From Bacillota bacterium (GTDB taxonomy: Bacteria > Bacillota > Clostridia > Lachnospirales > Cellulosilyticaceae): 64,000 bases of DNA. How positions within the stretch are numbered: position 1 is the first letter of the stretch; each line of letters starts with the position of its first letter. The stretch covers positions 62,001 to 126,000 of the forward strand of contig JAEZJJ010000036.1 of the NCBI GenBank assembly GCA_023436395.1. Reading direction: 5' to 3'. Both the position numbers and the translations under genes were made by a program. Below, one piece after another: positions 52,575 to 61,441 of the stretch. Below the pieces are notes generated by a model. That model had not been told where the DNA came from, did not search any database, and was given only the letters and a program-made list of their open reading frames with translations.

Positions 52575-53459
52575 ATGAACTTAAAAAGCAGTTTCCATCC
52601 ATACGCAGTTATAACGATTTTCTTTTGGTCTCTGGCTTATGTTTTAACAAGGCTGACACTACAATATTTCTCTACGTCTTCCTTGGGTTTTCTACGCTAC
52701 TTGATTGCATCTTGCACCTTGCTTATTGTTGCTATTTTGATAAAAATGCAACGGCCATCCCTAACTGATCTTCCATGGTTTCTGATAGCTGGATGTTTTG
52801 GTTTCTTTTTTTATATAATTGCGTTCAATCAGGGACAGGCCACTGTCACCTCCTCAACTGGGAGTATCATAATCGCTACCGTTCCAATAATCACCTCGTT
52901 ACTCGCCTACTTTGTCTACAGGGAAAAAATTCGGATATTCCAATGGGTAGGAATTCTGATTGAATTTATTGGTGTTGGTGTCCTAGCAATGATGAATGGT
53001 GTATTTTCCATTAATACTGGACTGTTATGGCTTTTTTTAGCTGCTTTAGCCTTAAGCGTCTATAATTTAATGCAAAGGAAATTGACAAAAACCTATACTG
53101 CTTTGCAGACTTCCACATACAGTATTTTTTTGGGAACACTCCTACTGACGATTTTTGCGCCAAAAGCATTTGATGAAGTCTTTCAAGTGCCCCCAGTTCA
53201 ATATCTGTATCTCGCTATTTTAGGTGTCTGCTCTAGTGCTATTGCTTATGTTTCATGGGCAAAGGCATTTTCCAAAGCAAAGCAAACATCTCAGGTTAGC
53301 AACTATATGTTTGTCACGCCGATTTTGACAAGTATTCTTGGATTCCTAATCGCTGAGGAGGTACCTGATTATGCAACACTGCTCGGTGGTGGAATTATCT
53401 TGTTTGGCGTACTCATTTTTAATTTTGGAGGAAAACTTTATGCAAAATCCTATCATTAA
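52575..53459 (+). CDS. EamA/DMT-family metabolite exporter
   Basis: The 294-aa protein starts at ATG 52575 behind AGAGAGGTATCATT. It has ten membrane helices in two EamA halves (about 5-135 and 145-285), with the start VITIFFWSLAYVLTRLTLQY and a mid segment GVGVLAMMNGVF typical of the family. DMT exporters move amino acids, nucleosides or drugs. It is divergent from a MocR regulator, the same layout as LysE/MocR at 29.4-31.5 kb. The acetyltransferase gene downstream overlaps its end by 20 bp. Confidence 0.9.
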   Translation: MNLKSSFHPYAVITIFFWSLAYVLTRLTLQYFSTSSLGFLRYLIASCTLLIVAILIKMQRPSLTDLPWFLIAGCFGFFFYIIAFNQGQATVTSSTGSIIIATVPIITSLLAYFVYREKIRIFQWVGILIEFIGVGVLAMMNGVFSINTGLLWLFLAALALSVYNLMQRKLTKTYTALQTSTYSIFLGTLLLTIFAPKAFDEVFQVPPVQYLYLAILGVCSSAIAYVSWAKAFSKAKQTSQVSNYMFVTPILTSILGFLIAEEVPDYATLLGGGIILFGVLIFNFGGKLYAKSYH

Positions 53460-53928
53460 AAGAATTGAATATACGGAATTGGACACCTGCGCTAAACTGA
53501 TACGTGAAAGCTTTGGTACGGTTGCTAAAGAATTTAATTTAACCCACGAAAACTGTCCCTCCAATGGAGCCTTTATTGAAACATCACGCTTACAGGCAGA
53601 TTGGGACAAGGAGAAATTGATGTTTGGTTTGTATTGCGGTCCGATATTGGTTGGCTGTATGATACTGGAGCTCAAAAATACTAATGTTTATGAATTGGAA
53701 AAATTGGCTATTCATCCACATTATCGGCATATGGGATATGGTTCACTGCTTTTGTCATATGCTTTAAAAGTCGCAGCAGAGGCTCATGTGTCGAAAGTTA
53801 CACTTGGGATAATTGAAGAAAATATTCGTTTGAAATCTTGGTATCAAACTCATGGTTTTATACATACAGGAACAGCACAGTTTGCTCATTTACCCTTTAC
53901 TGTAGGATATATGGAGCAATCTTTATAG
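53440..53928 (+). CDS. GNAT family N-acetyltransferase
   Basis: The 162-aa protein starts at ATG 53440, behind TTTTGGAGGAAAACTTT, within the end of the exporter gene (20 bp overlap), so translation is coupled. A frame open from 53371 lies inside the exporter and lacks this site. The acetyl-CoA loop LEKLAIHPHYRHMGYGSLLL (about 83-102) and the late SWYQTHGFIHTGTAQF motif define GNAT. The operon link with the exporter suggests the two act on the same compound, acetylating or exporting it. Confidence 0.85.
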   Translation: MQNPIIKRIEYTELDTCAKLIRESFGTVAKEFNLTHENCPSNGAFIETSRLQADWDKEKLMFGLYCGPILVGCMILELKNTNVYELEKLAIHPHYRHMGYGSLLLSYALKVAAEAHVSKVTLGIIEENIRLKSWYQTHGFIHTGTAQFAHLPFTVGYMEQSL

Positions 53929-53933
53929 ATGTT

Positions 53934-53975
53934 AAAAGAGATGCTCTACAACTTTATATCGTTGTGTAGCATCTC
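53934..53975. terminator. Bidirectional terminator between acetyltransferase and transketolase genes
   Basis: The stem AAAGAGATGCTCTACAAC/GTTGTGTAGCATCTCTTT with one mismatch and T-runs on both strands sits between convergent genes. Confidence 0.75.
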
Positions 53976-53983
53976 TTTCATTT

Positions 53984-55960
53984 TTACTTATTTAATATTT
54001 GCTTGGCTTGATTGACAACATTTTCTACTGTAAAACCATTTTTCTTAAAGATAATATTTGCAGGTGCTGACTCACCAAACGTATCTAATGATATCACCCT
54101 TCCTTCAAATCCTGTATATTTATGCCATCCAAAACTTGTTGCAGCTTCTACTGCGATTCTCTTTACTTTATCTTTAGGTAAAATGGATTCTTTGTACTCT
54201 TTAGATTGTTTTTCAAATACATCTACTGATGCCATACTAATAGCACTTGCTTTAATGCCTTCTTTTGCTAGCTCTCCTACTGCCTGTTCAACAAGTTGTA
54301 CTTCTGAACCTGTAGCCATTAATAGAATATCAGCATCTTTAGGTGCTACACCTGCCACTACATAACCACCTTTTTTAGCTTCTTCTCCTGATTTTTCAAG
54401 GAAAGGTAAGTCTTGTCTTGAAAGGACAATAGCGACTGGCTCAGTCTTGCTATTAAGTGCATATTCCCAAGCAGCTACTGTTTCTTTAGCATCTGCAGGT
54501 CTAAAAGTCACCACATTTGGTGTACTACGAAGCATAGCTAATTGCTCAATAGGCTGATGGGTTGGTCCATCTTCTCCTACGCCAATACTATCATGAGTAA
54601 GCACATAGGTTACTGGTAACTTCATAAGAGCTGCAAGTCTCATTGGGTTTTTCATGTAATCACTAAATACGAAGAAAGTTGAACAGAATGTTTTAAGGCC
54701 ACCATGTAGTGCAATTCCATTAGCTATAGCACCCATGGCATGTTCACGAATACCAAAGTGGAGGTTACGACCTGAGTAGTCTTCACTACTAAAATCACCC
54801 TTATCATTCATATAAGTTTTTGTAGAAGGTGCAAGGTCAGCTGAACCTCCAATCACATTAGTTACAACATTTGCCATATGATTAATGACTTCAAAAGAAG
54901 CAATACGAGTAGCCATTTTCTTAGTGGTATCTTGATATTTATCATAAATGTCTAGTTTTACTTCAGCTGGATTATGCCATTCTTTCCACTTTTTAGCACA
55001 CTCTGGGAATGCCTTAGTATAAAACTGAAATAATTGTTGCCATTCAGCTTCTTTATCAGCTCCTACTCGATTGATTTCTGCAATATGAGCTTTTACAGTA
55101 TCCTCTATATAAAACGCTTCATTATGATGTTCTAAGAATGCTCTCATTTCATCAATGTTTTCTTGACCTAAAGGTTCACCATGGGCTGCTGGTTTTCCTT
55201 GTTTCTTAGGACATCCATAGCCAATTTGTGTTTTAACTTCAATGAAGCTTGGCTCAGATGTATTAGCACGAGCTGCATCTAATGCTTTTTTAATAGCGTC
55301 GATATCATTACCATCTTCTACTAAGAAAGTTTCAAAACCTTGAGCTTCAAATCTCTTTCTTACATCTTCTCTAAATGCAATATTGGTATTACCTTCAATG
55401 GTAATATTATTAGAATCGTAAAGTACGATTAATTTACCTAATCCTAATGTACCAGCTAAGGCTGTTGCTTCATATGAAATACCTTCCATTAAACAGCCAT
55501 CTCCAACTAATGCATATGTATAATGATCTACAATAGGATAACCTTCTTTATTAAACTCTGCACTTAAATACTTCTCTGCCATTGCCATACCTACTGCCAT
55601 AGCAATCCCTTGCCCTAAAGGACCAGTGGTAGCCTCAACACCTACTGTATGACCGTACTCTGGATGTCCTGGTGTTAAACTTCCTTCTTGGCGAAAATTC
55701 TTAAGATCATCTGCTGTTAATCCATAGTTAAAGACATGTAATAAAGAGTATAGTAATGCAGAACCATGTCCTGCTGATAAAACAAAGCGGTCTCTATTTT
55801 CCCATTTAGGATTTTTAGGATTGTGTGCCATATTAGCCCACAAAGTATATGCCATAGGCGCAGAACCTAATGGTAATCCTGGATGTCCTGAATTAGCTGC
55901 TTGAACAGCTTCTGCAGCTAATACACGTATGGTATTAATTGTTTTTTGTTCAACTTTCAT
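53984..55960 (-). CDS. tkt: Transketolase
   Basis: The 658-aa enzyme transfers two-carbon units between sugar phosphates in the non-oxidative pentose phosphate pathway, using thiamine diphosphate. The TPP-binding GDGCLMEGISYEA ... DSNNI block (about 154-181), the N-terminal NSGHPGLPLG (21-30), the transketolase motif GVGEDGPTHQPIEQLAMLRS (about 460) and the C-terminal domain are complete. It starts at ATG 55960 behind GGGAGTAGAAG. It follows the aldolase/transaldolase gene by 80 bp on the same strand and supports pentose use from the xylan enzymes upstream. Confidence 0.97.
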   Translation of the reverse strand: MKVEQKTINTIRVLAAEAVQAANSGHPGLPLGSAPMAYTLWANMAHNPKNPKWENRDRFVLSAGHGSALLYSLLHVFNYGLTADDLKNFRQEGSLTPGHPEYGHTVGVEATTGPLGQGIAMAVGMAMAEKYLSAEFNKEGYPIVDHYTYALVGDGCLMEGISYEATALAGTLGLGKLIVLYDSNNITIEGNTNIAFREDVRKRFEAQGFETFLVEDGNDIDAIKKALDAARANTSEPSFIEVKTQIGYGCPKKQGKPAAHGEPLGQENIDEMRAFLEHHNEAFYIEDTVKAHIAEINRVGADKEAEWQQLFQFYTKAFPECAKKWKEWHNPAEVKLDIYDKYQDTTKKMATRIASFEVINHMANVVTNVIGGSADLAPSTKTYMNDKGDFSSEDYSGRNLHFGIREHAMGAIANGIALHGGLKTFCSTFFVFSDYMKNPMRLAALMKLPVTYVLTHDSIGVGEDGPTHQPIEQLAMLRSTPNVVTFRPADAKETVAAWEYALNSKTEPVAIVLSRQDLPFLEKSGEEAKKGGYVVAGVAPKDADILLMATGSEVQLVEQAVGELAKEGIKASAISMASVDVFEKQSKEYKESILPKDKVKRIAVEAATSFGWHKYTGFEGRVISLDTFGESAPANIIFKKNGFTVENVVNQAKQILNK

Positions 55961-56040
55961 CTTCTACTCCCTTTCCGCTATTATTGCCATTTTAATATAT
56001 CCTTAAATGCTAAAATCAGTTCTATTAAATAAGGGTTCTA

Positions 56041-56694
56041 CTAATTAAGTTTTTGCTCTAAGCCTTCCCAGTCTTTAAGGAATCTTTGAATACCATTATC
56101 AGTAAGAGGGTGTTTGGTCATTTGAACAATAACGCCATAAGGAACAGTTGCAATATGTGCTCCAGCCTTTGCTGCATCTACTACATGAAGAGGGCTACGT
56201 ACACTTGCTGCAATAATTTCTGTTTCAATCCCGTGGATCTCAAATATTTCTGCAATATCTCTTACTAATTGCATACCTTCTGTTCCTACATCATCAAGTC
56301 TTCCTAAAAATGGACTTACATAAGTAGCACCTGCTCTAGCTGCAAGTAATGCTTGAGCTGCTGAGAAGATTAGGGTAACATTTGTTTTAATGCCTTTAGC
56401 TGTTAATTGTTTTGTTGCTTTTAATCCTTCTTCTGTCATAGGTAATTTAATAACAATATTTTTATGGATTTTAACAAGCTCTAAAGCTTCTTCCACCATT
56501 TTAGGTGCTTCAAGGGAAATAACCTCTGCACTAATAGGTCCATCTACAATATCCGTAATTTCTTTAATTACAGATTTAAATTCTAGTCCTTCACGGGCAA
56601 TAAGTGATGGGTTTGTTGTTACACCACAAATAACACCTAAGTCATTAGCCTTACGAATTTCCTCTGTATTGGCTGTGTCTACAAATAATTTCAT
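56041..56694 (-). CDS. Fructose-6-phosphate aldolase/transaldolase (TalC/FSA type)
   Basis: The 217-aa enzyme starts at ATG 56694 behind TAGGAGGAATAAAC. Schiff-base Lys83 is in NIVIKLPMTEEG and the GVTTNPSLIAREG motif (24-36) is characteristic. Short TalC-like proteins work as transaldolases or as fructose-6-phosphate aldolases; the sequence alone does not decide. Next to tkt, a transaldolase role in pentose phosphate conversion is likely. Confidence 0.9.
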   Translation of the reverse strand: MKLFVDTANTEEIRKANDLGVICGVTTNPSLIAREGLEFKSVIKEITDIVDGPISAEVISLEAPKMVEEALELVKIHKNIVIKLPMTEEGLKATKQLTAKGIKTNVTLIFSAAQALLAARAGATYVSPFLGRLDDVGTEGMQLVRDIAEIFEIHGIETEIIAASVRSPLHVVDAAKAGAHIATVPYGVIVQMTKHPLTDNGIQRFLKDWEGLEQKLN

Positions 56695-56814
56695 GTTTAT
56701 TCCTCCTACATAATTTATATTATTTTATCAAGACTATATTATCATCTTCGATTGCGTCATCATGTTGTCCGTACAAGTTAATTATACTATTTTTTTTATG
56801 ATTTTCAATAGTAT

Positions 56815-56991
56815 GTTTTTATAAAATGAATACTGCCTTCTATCTCATTTTCCTCAAAAATACGATTTACTAATTCCTTATTCCCTAAATCCATCACGTA
56901 AAAACTCAATCTTCATCATATACTTGTCTATTATCATAACTAAATGTAATAGCTTTCTTTTTTCCATTTGATACAGAAAATCAATTTCCAT
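56815..56991 (-). pseudogene. Possible remnant of a polysaccharide deacetylase (CE4) gene
   Basis: Behind AAAGGAGTAGAAGAT an ATG at 56991 opens a short frame of 38 codons. A frame shift later reads KKAITFSYDNRQVYDED and, after another shift, LGNKELVNRIFEENEIEGSI, which resembles the CE4 start (KKAxTFSYDDG ... IFNKYGIKGTF). Only the first 60 codons are present and both catalytic Asp positions appear altered. This is a tentative match. Confidence 0.35.
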
Positions 56992-57004
56992 ATCTTCTAC
57001 TCCT

Positions 57005-59137
57005 TTATAAAATATAAATATCCTTTGTAACCGGCTTTCTTCCTGTTAACTCAATACTTCTCTCATCTGGCCCATTTGTCCCAATAAATAGTCTGAAATG
57101 ATGACTATCTATATAACGTTTACCTTCCTCGTTAACAACCTCAAAAGCTCTTTGTTTTATTAGCAAGGTTATTTCTAATGCATCATAGGCTTCTAAATAA
57201 ACAGATCTATAAGCACATAAACTGTAATTAGGTACAGCGAACTGAGATTCTAGATCTTTTATATAAACTTGTACGATATCGTAAGTAAAAACTTCTGATT
57301 GATTAGTAACTTGAATCTTGATTTCATAGATTAATTCATCCTCTATAGTCTTAGCTTTTACTACTGCATCCTTCACTTCCACCTTGGCATAGTTAAGACC
57401 ATAACCAAAAGGATATAGTGCCTTATTTTTCATATAGCGATAAGTACGACCCATCATACTATAGTCTCTAAAATCAGGTAATTCTTCTGTCGTTCTATAA
57501 AAGGTTATTGGCAATTTACCACTAGGTGAGTACTCGCCAAATAGAAGCTGTGCTAGAGCTTTTCCACCTACTTCTCCTGGATACCAAGTTTCCATGACTG
57601 CATCGCAGTGATCCTGTGCTGTATTAATAGCCATAGCACTACCACTACTTAAAATAAGAATAGTTGGCTTACCTACTTTTAGTACTTCTTCTAGAAGTAA
57701 TTGTTGTCTTCCAATTAAGTTTAAATCATTTTTATCTCCTGCAGCAAAGGCATTTCCCATATCCCCTTGCTCTCCTTCTATGCTTGCATCTAAACCCAGG
57801 AAAATAATAACAACATCACTTTGTTCTGCTACTATAAGCGCCTCTGATAATCTATCATTCTCCCAAGACAAACCGGATATACTATTTTTAAATAGATGAC
57901 ATCCTTCTGCATAATAAACTCTAGCTGCACTTCCAATATAATCTTGAATGCCTTCTAAAAAGGTAGTATATCTTGAAGCTGTGCCAAAATAATTGCCTTG
58001 TAAAACCGTACGGCTATTTGCTGTGGGGCCAATAACCCCTATAGCTTTTGTTTGTTTTAAGTTAAGTGGTAAAATGCCATTATTTTTAAGCAGTACCATA
58101 CTTCTTCTAGCTACATCTAATGCAATATCACGATGAATCTTACAATCATTGACTTCATATGGAATTTTATTATACTTACAGTTTTCATCAAATAATCCTA
58201 GTTTCATACGAATTGCCATTAACTTCTCGGCTGACTCGGTAATCGTTTGTTCTGATACAAGTCCTTCATTATAAGCTTGTAGCATATGTAAATAAGTGTT
58301 ACCACAATTTAAATGGCAACCATTATTAATAGCTAATGCTGCAGATTCTGTAGCTGTATGTGTTACCATATGTTCTGTATGGAAATCACGAATAGCCCAG
58401 CAATCTGATACTACATAACCATCAAACCCCCATTCTTCCTTTAGAATATCTTTCAGTAAGACCTTGCTTCCACAGGCTGGCTCTCCATTAACACGGTTAT
58501 AAGCCCCCATTACTCCTGCTACTTTTCCTTCAGTCACTGCTGCTTCAAAAGCAGGTAAATAGGTCTCATACAAATCTTTTTTAGAAACAATTGCATCGAA
58601 GTAATGCCTCTCTTCCTCTGGACCCGAATGAACTGCAAAGTGCTTAGCACATGCTGCAGCCTTCCAATATTGATTCCTTTCATCACCTTGTAAACCACGA
58701 ATAAATGCAACGCCCAAACGTGATGTTAAATAAGGGTCTTCACCATAAGTTTCATGTCCTCTTCCCCATCTAGGATCTCTAAATATATTAATATTAGGTG
58801 CCCATAAGGTCATTCCTTTATAAATATCTCTATCTTCTTTTTTTACAAATTCATTATACTTAGCTCTGGCCTCTGTAGCGACAATATCTGCTATTTGATA
58901 GAGATATTCTTCATCAAACATAGCCGCCATTCCTATGGCTTGGGGAAACACTGTTGCTACTCCTGATCTAGCAACTCCATGCAAAGCCTCACTCCACCAG
59001 TTATATGCTGGTATACCTAATCTTTTAATAGCAGGAGAATCATATCTTAGCATAGATGCTTTTTCTAATAATTCCATTTTTTCAACCAAAGCTTTCGCTT
59101 CTTCTATAAAAGATTGCTCTATTAGTTGTTCTTCCAT
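57005..59137 (-). CDS. Glycoside hydrolase family 3 beta-xylosidase/beta-glucosidase
   Basis: The 710-aa enzyme carries the complete two-domain GH3 fold. The nucleophile is Asp245 in GYVVSDCWAIRD; KHFAVHSGPEEERH (165-178), ETYGEDPYLTSRLG (129-142) and PSGKLPITFYR are family marks. The EEER-containing loop and GDMGNAFAAGDKNDLNL block resemble xylosidases. No signal peptide is present, so it acts in the cytoplasm on imported oligosaccharides. I place the start at ATG 59137 behind AAAAGGAGGGACATA; an upstream frame to 59176 overlaps GH67 and has no ribosome binding site. Confidence 0.92.
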   Translation of the reverse strand: MEEQLIEQSFIEEAKALVEKMELLEKASMLRYDSPAIKRLGIPAYNWWSEALHGVARSGVATVFPQAIGMAAMFDEEYLYQIADIVATEARAKYNEFVKKEDRDIYKGMTLWAPNINIFRDPRWGRGHETYGEDPYLTSRLGVAFIRGLQGDERNQYWKAAACAKHFAVHSGPEEERHYFDAIVSKKDLYETYLPAFEAAVTEGKVAGVMGAYNRVNGEPACGSKVLLKDILKEEWGFDGYVVSDCWAIRDFHTEHMVTHTATESAALAINNGCHLNCGNTYLHMLQAYNEGLVSEQTITESAEKLMAIRMKLGLFDENCKYNKIPYEVNDCKIHRDIALDVARRSMVLLKNNGILPLNLKQTKAIGVIGPTANSRTVLQGNYFGTASRYTTFLEGIQDYIGSAARVYYAEGCHLFKNSISGLSWENDRLSEALIVAEQSDVVIIFLGLDASIEGEQGDMGNAFAAGDKNDLNLIGRQQLLLEEVLKVGKPTILILSSGSAMAINTAQDHCDAVMETWYPGEVGGKALAQLLFGEYSPSGKLPITFYRTTEELPDFRDYSMMGRTYRYMKNKALYPFGYGLNYAKVEVKDAVVKAKTIEDELIYEIKIQVTNQSEVFTYDIVQVYIKDLESQFAVPNYSLCAYRSVYLEAYDALEITLLIKQRAFEVVNEEGKRYIDSHHFRLFIGTNGPDERSIELTGRKPVTKDIYIL

Positions 59138-59168
59138 TATGTCCCTCCTTTTCATCCACTTTCTAAGA

Positions 59169-61196
59169 TTACTCATAGATTTTCCTATTTTTGTTATCCT
59201 TGATCCCTACTTTTCTATAAAAATAAGTATTCACCACATCTCGCCATTCAATGGCATCTATAAGTTGAATTTTTAAACCTTCTTCTATGGCCTGATAAAA
59301 GTCCTTATCGATTTTTCCTTCTAATGTCTTCCACTCTTTAGTATAATATAGCACTTGCTCTACTCCTTCAAAGTGCACATCATAAACATATTGTATTAAT
59401 GTCCTTCCATCCTTTAAGGTATATGTATAAGGTACATGATGGAAAAATAATAACAATTCCTCTGGGCAAGTTTCTCTATTCTCATACAAACTTCTATTTG
59501 GCTCTAAGTATTGTGCTGTATAGCCAGTTCCTGTCTTCATGGTCCTATCTACACCAATTCCCTTGTAATCTGCATAATGATAAGTTCCCCAAGGTGAATA
59601 TTCATACCCTTCAATATTAGGACCATAGTGATGTCCCACATTAACCATCCAACCTATGCCTAAGGGTACTGTATAATCTTCATATGCTTTTCTAGAAGTT
59701 AGTAATATTTCTTTTACGGTTTCAGTCACTTCTTTATTTAAGCTTAATGTAAGTTCTATCCATTCATCTGCTATCTCTCCTGAAGTGAGTTCTGGGTTCC
59801 AGCATAACCTTCCATAGCCATAAAGATTAACTGCTGCCATAGGATTACCCGTCCAACATTCACTATCTCCAATATTCGATACAGCAGCTATACCTGATAG
59901 CTTATTATTAAATGTTTTGCCACTTACGATGTCTTTAATAGGGCTCTCTTGGCCTCTAGCATAGGTCTTAAAATCTAAACACTCTTTCCACATAGGAACA
60001 AGATAGCAGATATGCTTTTGTTGCCCTGTGTATTCTTGAGTAATTTGAAATTCTATGATTTGATTGGTTTTTGTAAGTGCGCCAAATAATGGTGAAAGAG
60101 GTTCTCTAATCTGAAAATCCATTGGACCATTCTTAATTTGTAAAATAACATTCTCTTTAAACTCACCATCAAGGGGCTTGAAATGATCATAGGCCGCCTT
60201 GGCTCTATCTGTTTTTCTATCTCTCCAATCCACATGGCAATTATAAACAAAGCATCTCCATATCACTATGCCACCATATGGTGCTAAAGCCTCTGCTAAC
60301 ATATTGGCTCCCTCTGCATGATTACGTCCATAAGTGAATGGACCTGGCCTATTTTCAGAATCAGCTTTAACTAGAAAGCCACCTAAGTTTGGAATATAGC
60401 TATAGATTACATCAACGGTATTTCTCCACCACTTCCTTACTTCCTCTTCTAATGGATCAGCACTTTTCATACCATCTATTTCAATAGGTGCTGCAAAATT
60501 AATACTTAAAAATACTTTAATGCCATATGCGGCAAAAGTATCTCCTATAGCTTTAAGTTCTTCTAAATAAGGTATTGTAATAAACTTTGTTTCATAATAG
60601 TGGACATTTACATTATTAATTGCAATACTATTAATCCCTACTGATGCTATTAACCGTGCATAGTCTTTGATTCTAGTCATATCCCTCACAATATGATTGT
60701 TTTCATAAAAAATAGAGTTGCCTGCGTACCCTCTCTCAATACTGCCATCTAAATTATCCCACTGATTGATCATACGTATTTGATTTTTAGGTTGTTCTTT
60801 TATGCAGATGCCTTTGATAGGTAACTTTCTTTTTGTATGGTTAATGAATGTAAAAACGCCATATAAAACACCACTTCCTGTGCTTGCCTTTATTTCTAAA
60901 ACATGATTCTTTTCTATGATTGTATAGCCATCATCCTTTATTTCCTTTTCTAGAACAATCTTAAAACATAGACTTCTATCAAAATCAGGCTCCTGTATAA
61001 TTTGAAGTGTTTTATTAAAAAATGTTTTAAAAAAAGTTTTTAGCTCTTCTATGGCATTTTGAATAACAACATCTTTTAATAGATACTCTTCACAATAAAG
61101 GCTCTCTCCATAAATCCATTCATCATAAATTTCATTAGCTACAGTATAGTCAAGCCAACTCTGATATAATTTATTACTTTCTTTTATTTGATCCAT
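59169..61196 (-). CDS. Alpha-glucuronidase, glycoside hydrolase family 67
   Basis: The 675-aa enzyme removes 4-O-methyl-glucuronic acid from xylo-oligosaccharide ends. The family signature is clear: GGFLVKADSENRPGPFTYGR (about 268-287) with the catalytic-type Glu, WRCFVYNCHVDWRDRKTDRA, and QIKNGPMDFQIREPLSPLFG with Asp and Glu. The N-terminal beta domain precedes the TIM barrel and the C-terminal helical dimer domain. No signal peptide is present. It starts at ATG 61196 behind AGAGGTGCATC and leads directly into the GH3 gene 31 bp later. Confidence 0.95.
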   Translation of the reverse strand: MDQIKESNKLYQSWLDYTVANEIYDEWIYGESLYCEEYLLKDVVIQNAIEELKTFFKTFFNKTLQIIQEPDFDRSLCFKIVLEKEIKDDGYTIIEKNHVLEIKASTGSGVLYGVFTFINHTKRKLPIKGICIKEQPKNQIRMINQWDNLDGSIERGYAGNSIFYENNHIVRDMTRIKDYARLIASVGINSIAINNVNVHYYETKFITIPYLEELKAIGDTFAAYGIKVFLSINFAAPIEIDGMKSADPLEEEVRKWWRNTVDVIYSYIPNLGGFLVKADSENRPGPFTYGRNHAEGANMLAEALAPYGGIVIWRCFVYNCHVDWRDRKTDRAKAAYDHFKPLDGEFKENVILQIKNGPMDFQIREPLSPLFGALTKTNQIIEFQITQEYTGQQKHICYLVPMWKECLDFKTYARGQESPIKDIVSGKTFNNKLSGIAAVSNIGDSECWTGNPMAAVNLYGYGRLCWNPELTSGEIADEWIELTLSLNKEVTETVKEILLTSRKAYEDYTVPLGIGWMVNVGHHYGPNIEGYEYSPWGTYHYADYKGIGVDRTMKTGTGYTAQYLEPNRSLYENRETCPEELLLFFHHVPYTYTLKDGRTLIQYVYDVHFEGVEQVLYYTKEWKTLEGKIDKDFYQAIEEGLKIQLIDAIEWRDVVNTYFYRKVGIKDNKNRKIYE

Positions 61197-61222
61197 GATG
61201 CACCTCTTATTTTTATCTTTAC

Positions 61223-61270
61223 AAAAAGCAGGATAACCATAGTCAACTCATCTAGTGTTATCCTGCTTTT
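61223..61270 (-). terminator. Terminator downstream of the acetylesterase gene and GC-rich element
   Basis: The perfect stem AAAAAGCAGGATAAC/GTTATCCTGCTTTT(C) encloses 18 nt, with a T-run on the minus strand. It lies after the dispersed element and before GH67, so GH67-GH3 are probably transcribed separately. Confidence 0.65.
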
Positions 61271-61299
61271 CTTTTTTTATTTTATACTTTAAGCAATCC

Positions 61300-61434
61300 T
61301 CTCAAACAAGAAGGTGGACTAGCATACACATTTCTTCCGCTAGGAACCCTAGGTTCCCTTCGCCGCTGACAAAGAGCGGTCAGCTGAGCCCCCTCCTTAA
61401 TACGACAGTGGGGATTCCCCTCTGTACTCCCCAT
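61300..61434. repeat. GC-rich multi-hairpin element including dispersed element copy 3
   Basis: Three hairpins are visible: GGAACCCTAGGTTCC, GCTGAC...GTCAGC, and ACAGTGGGGATTCCCCTCTGT, within the core CTCCTTAATACGA...CTGTACTCCCCAT shared with 10736-10782 (from 61387). The region is markedly richer in GC than both flanks and holds no ORF. Confidence 0.55.
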
Positions 61435-61441
61435 CTTGATT

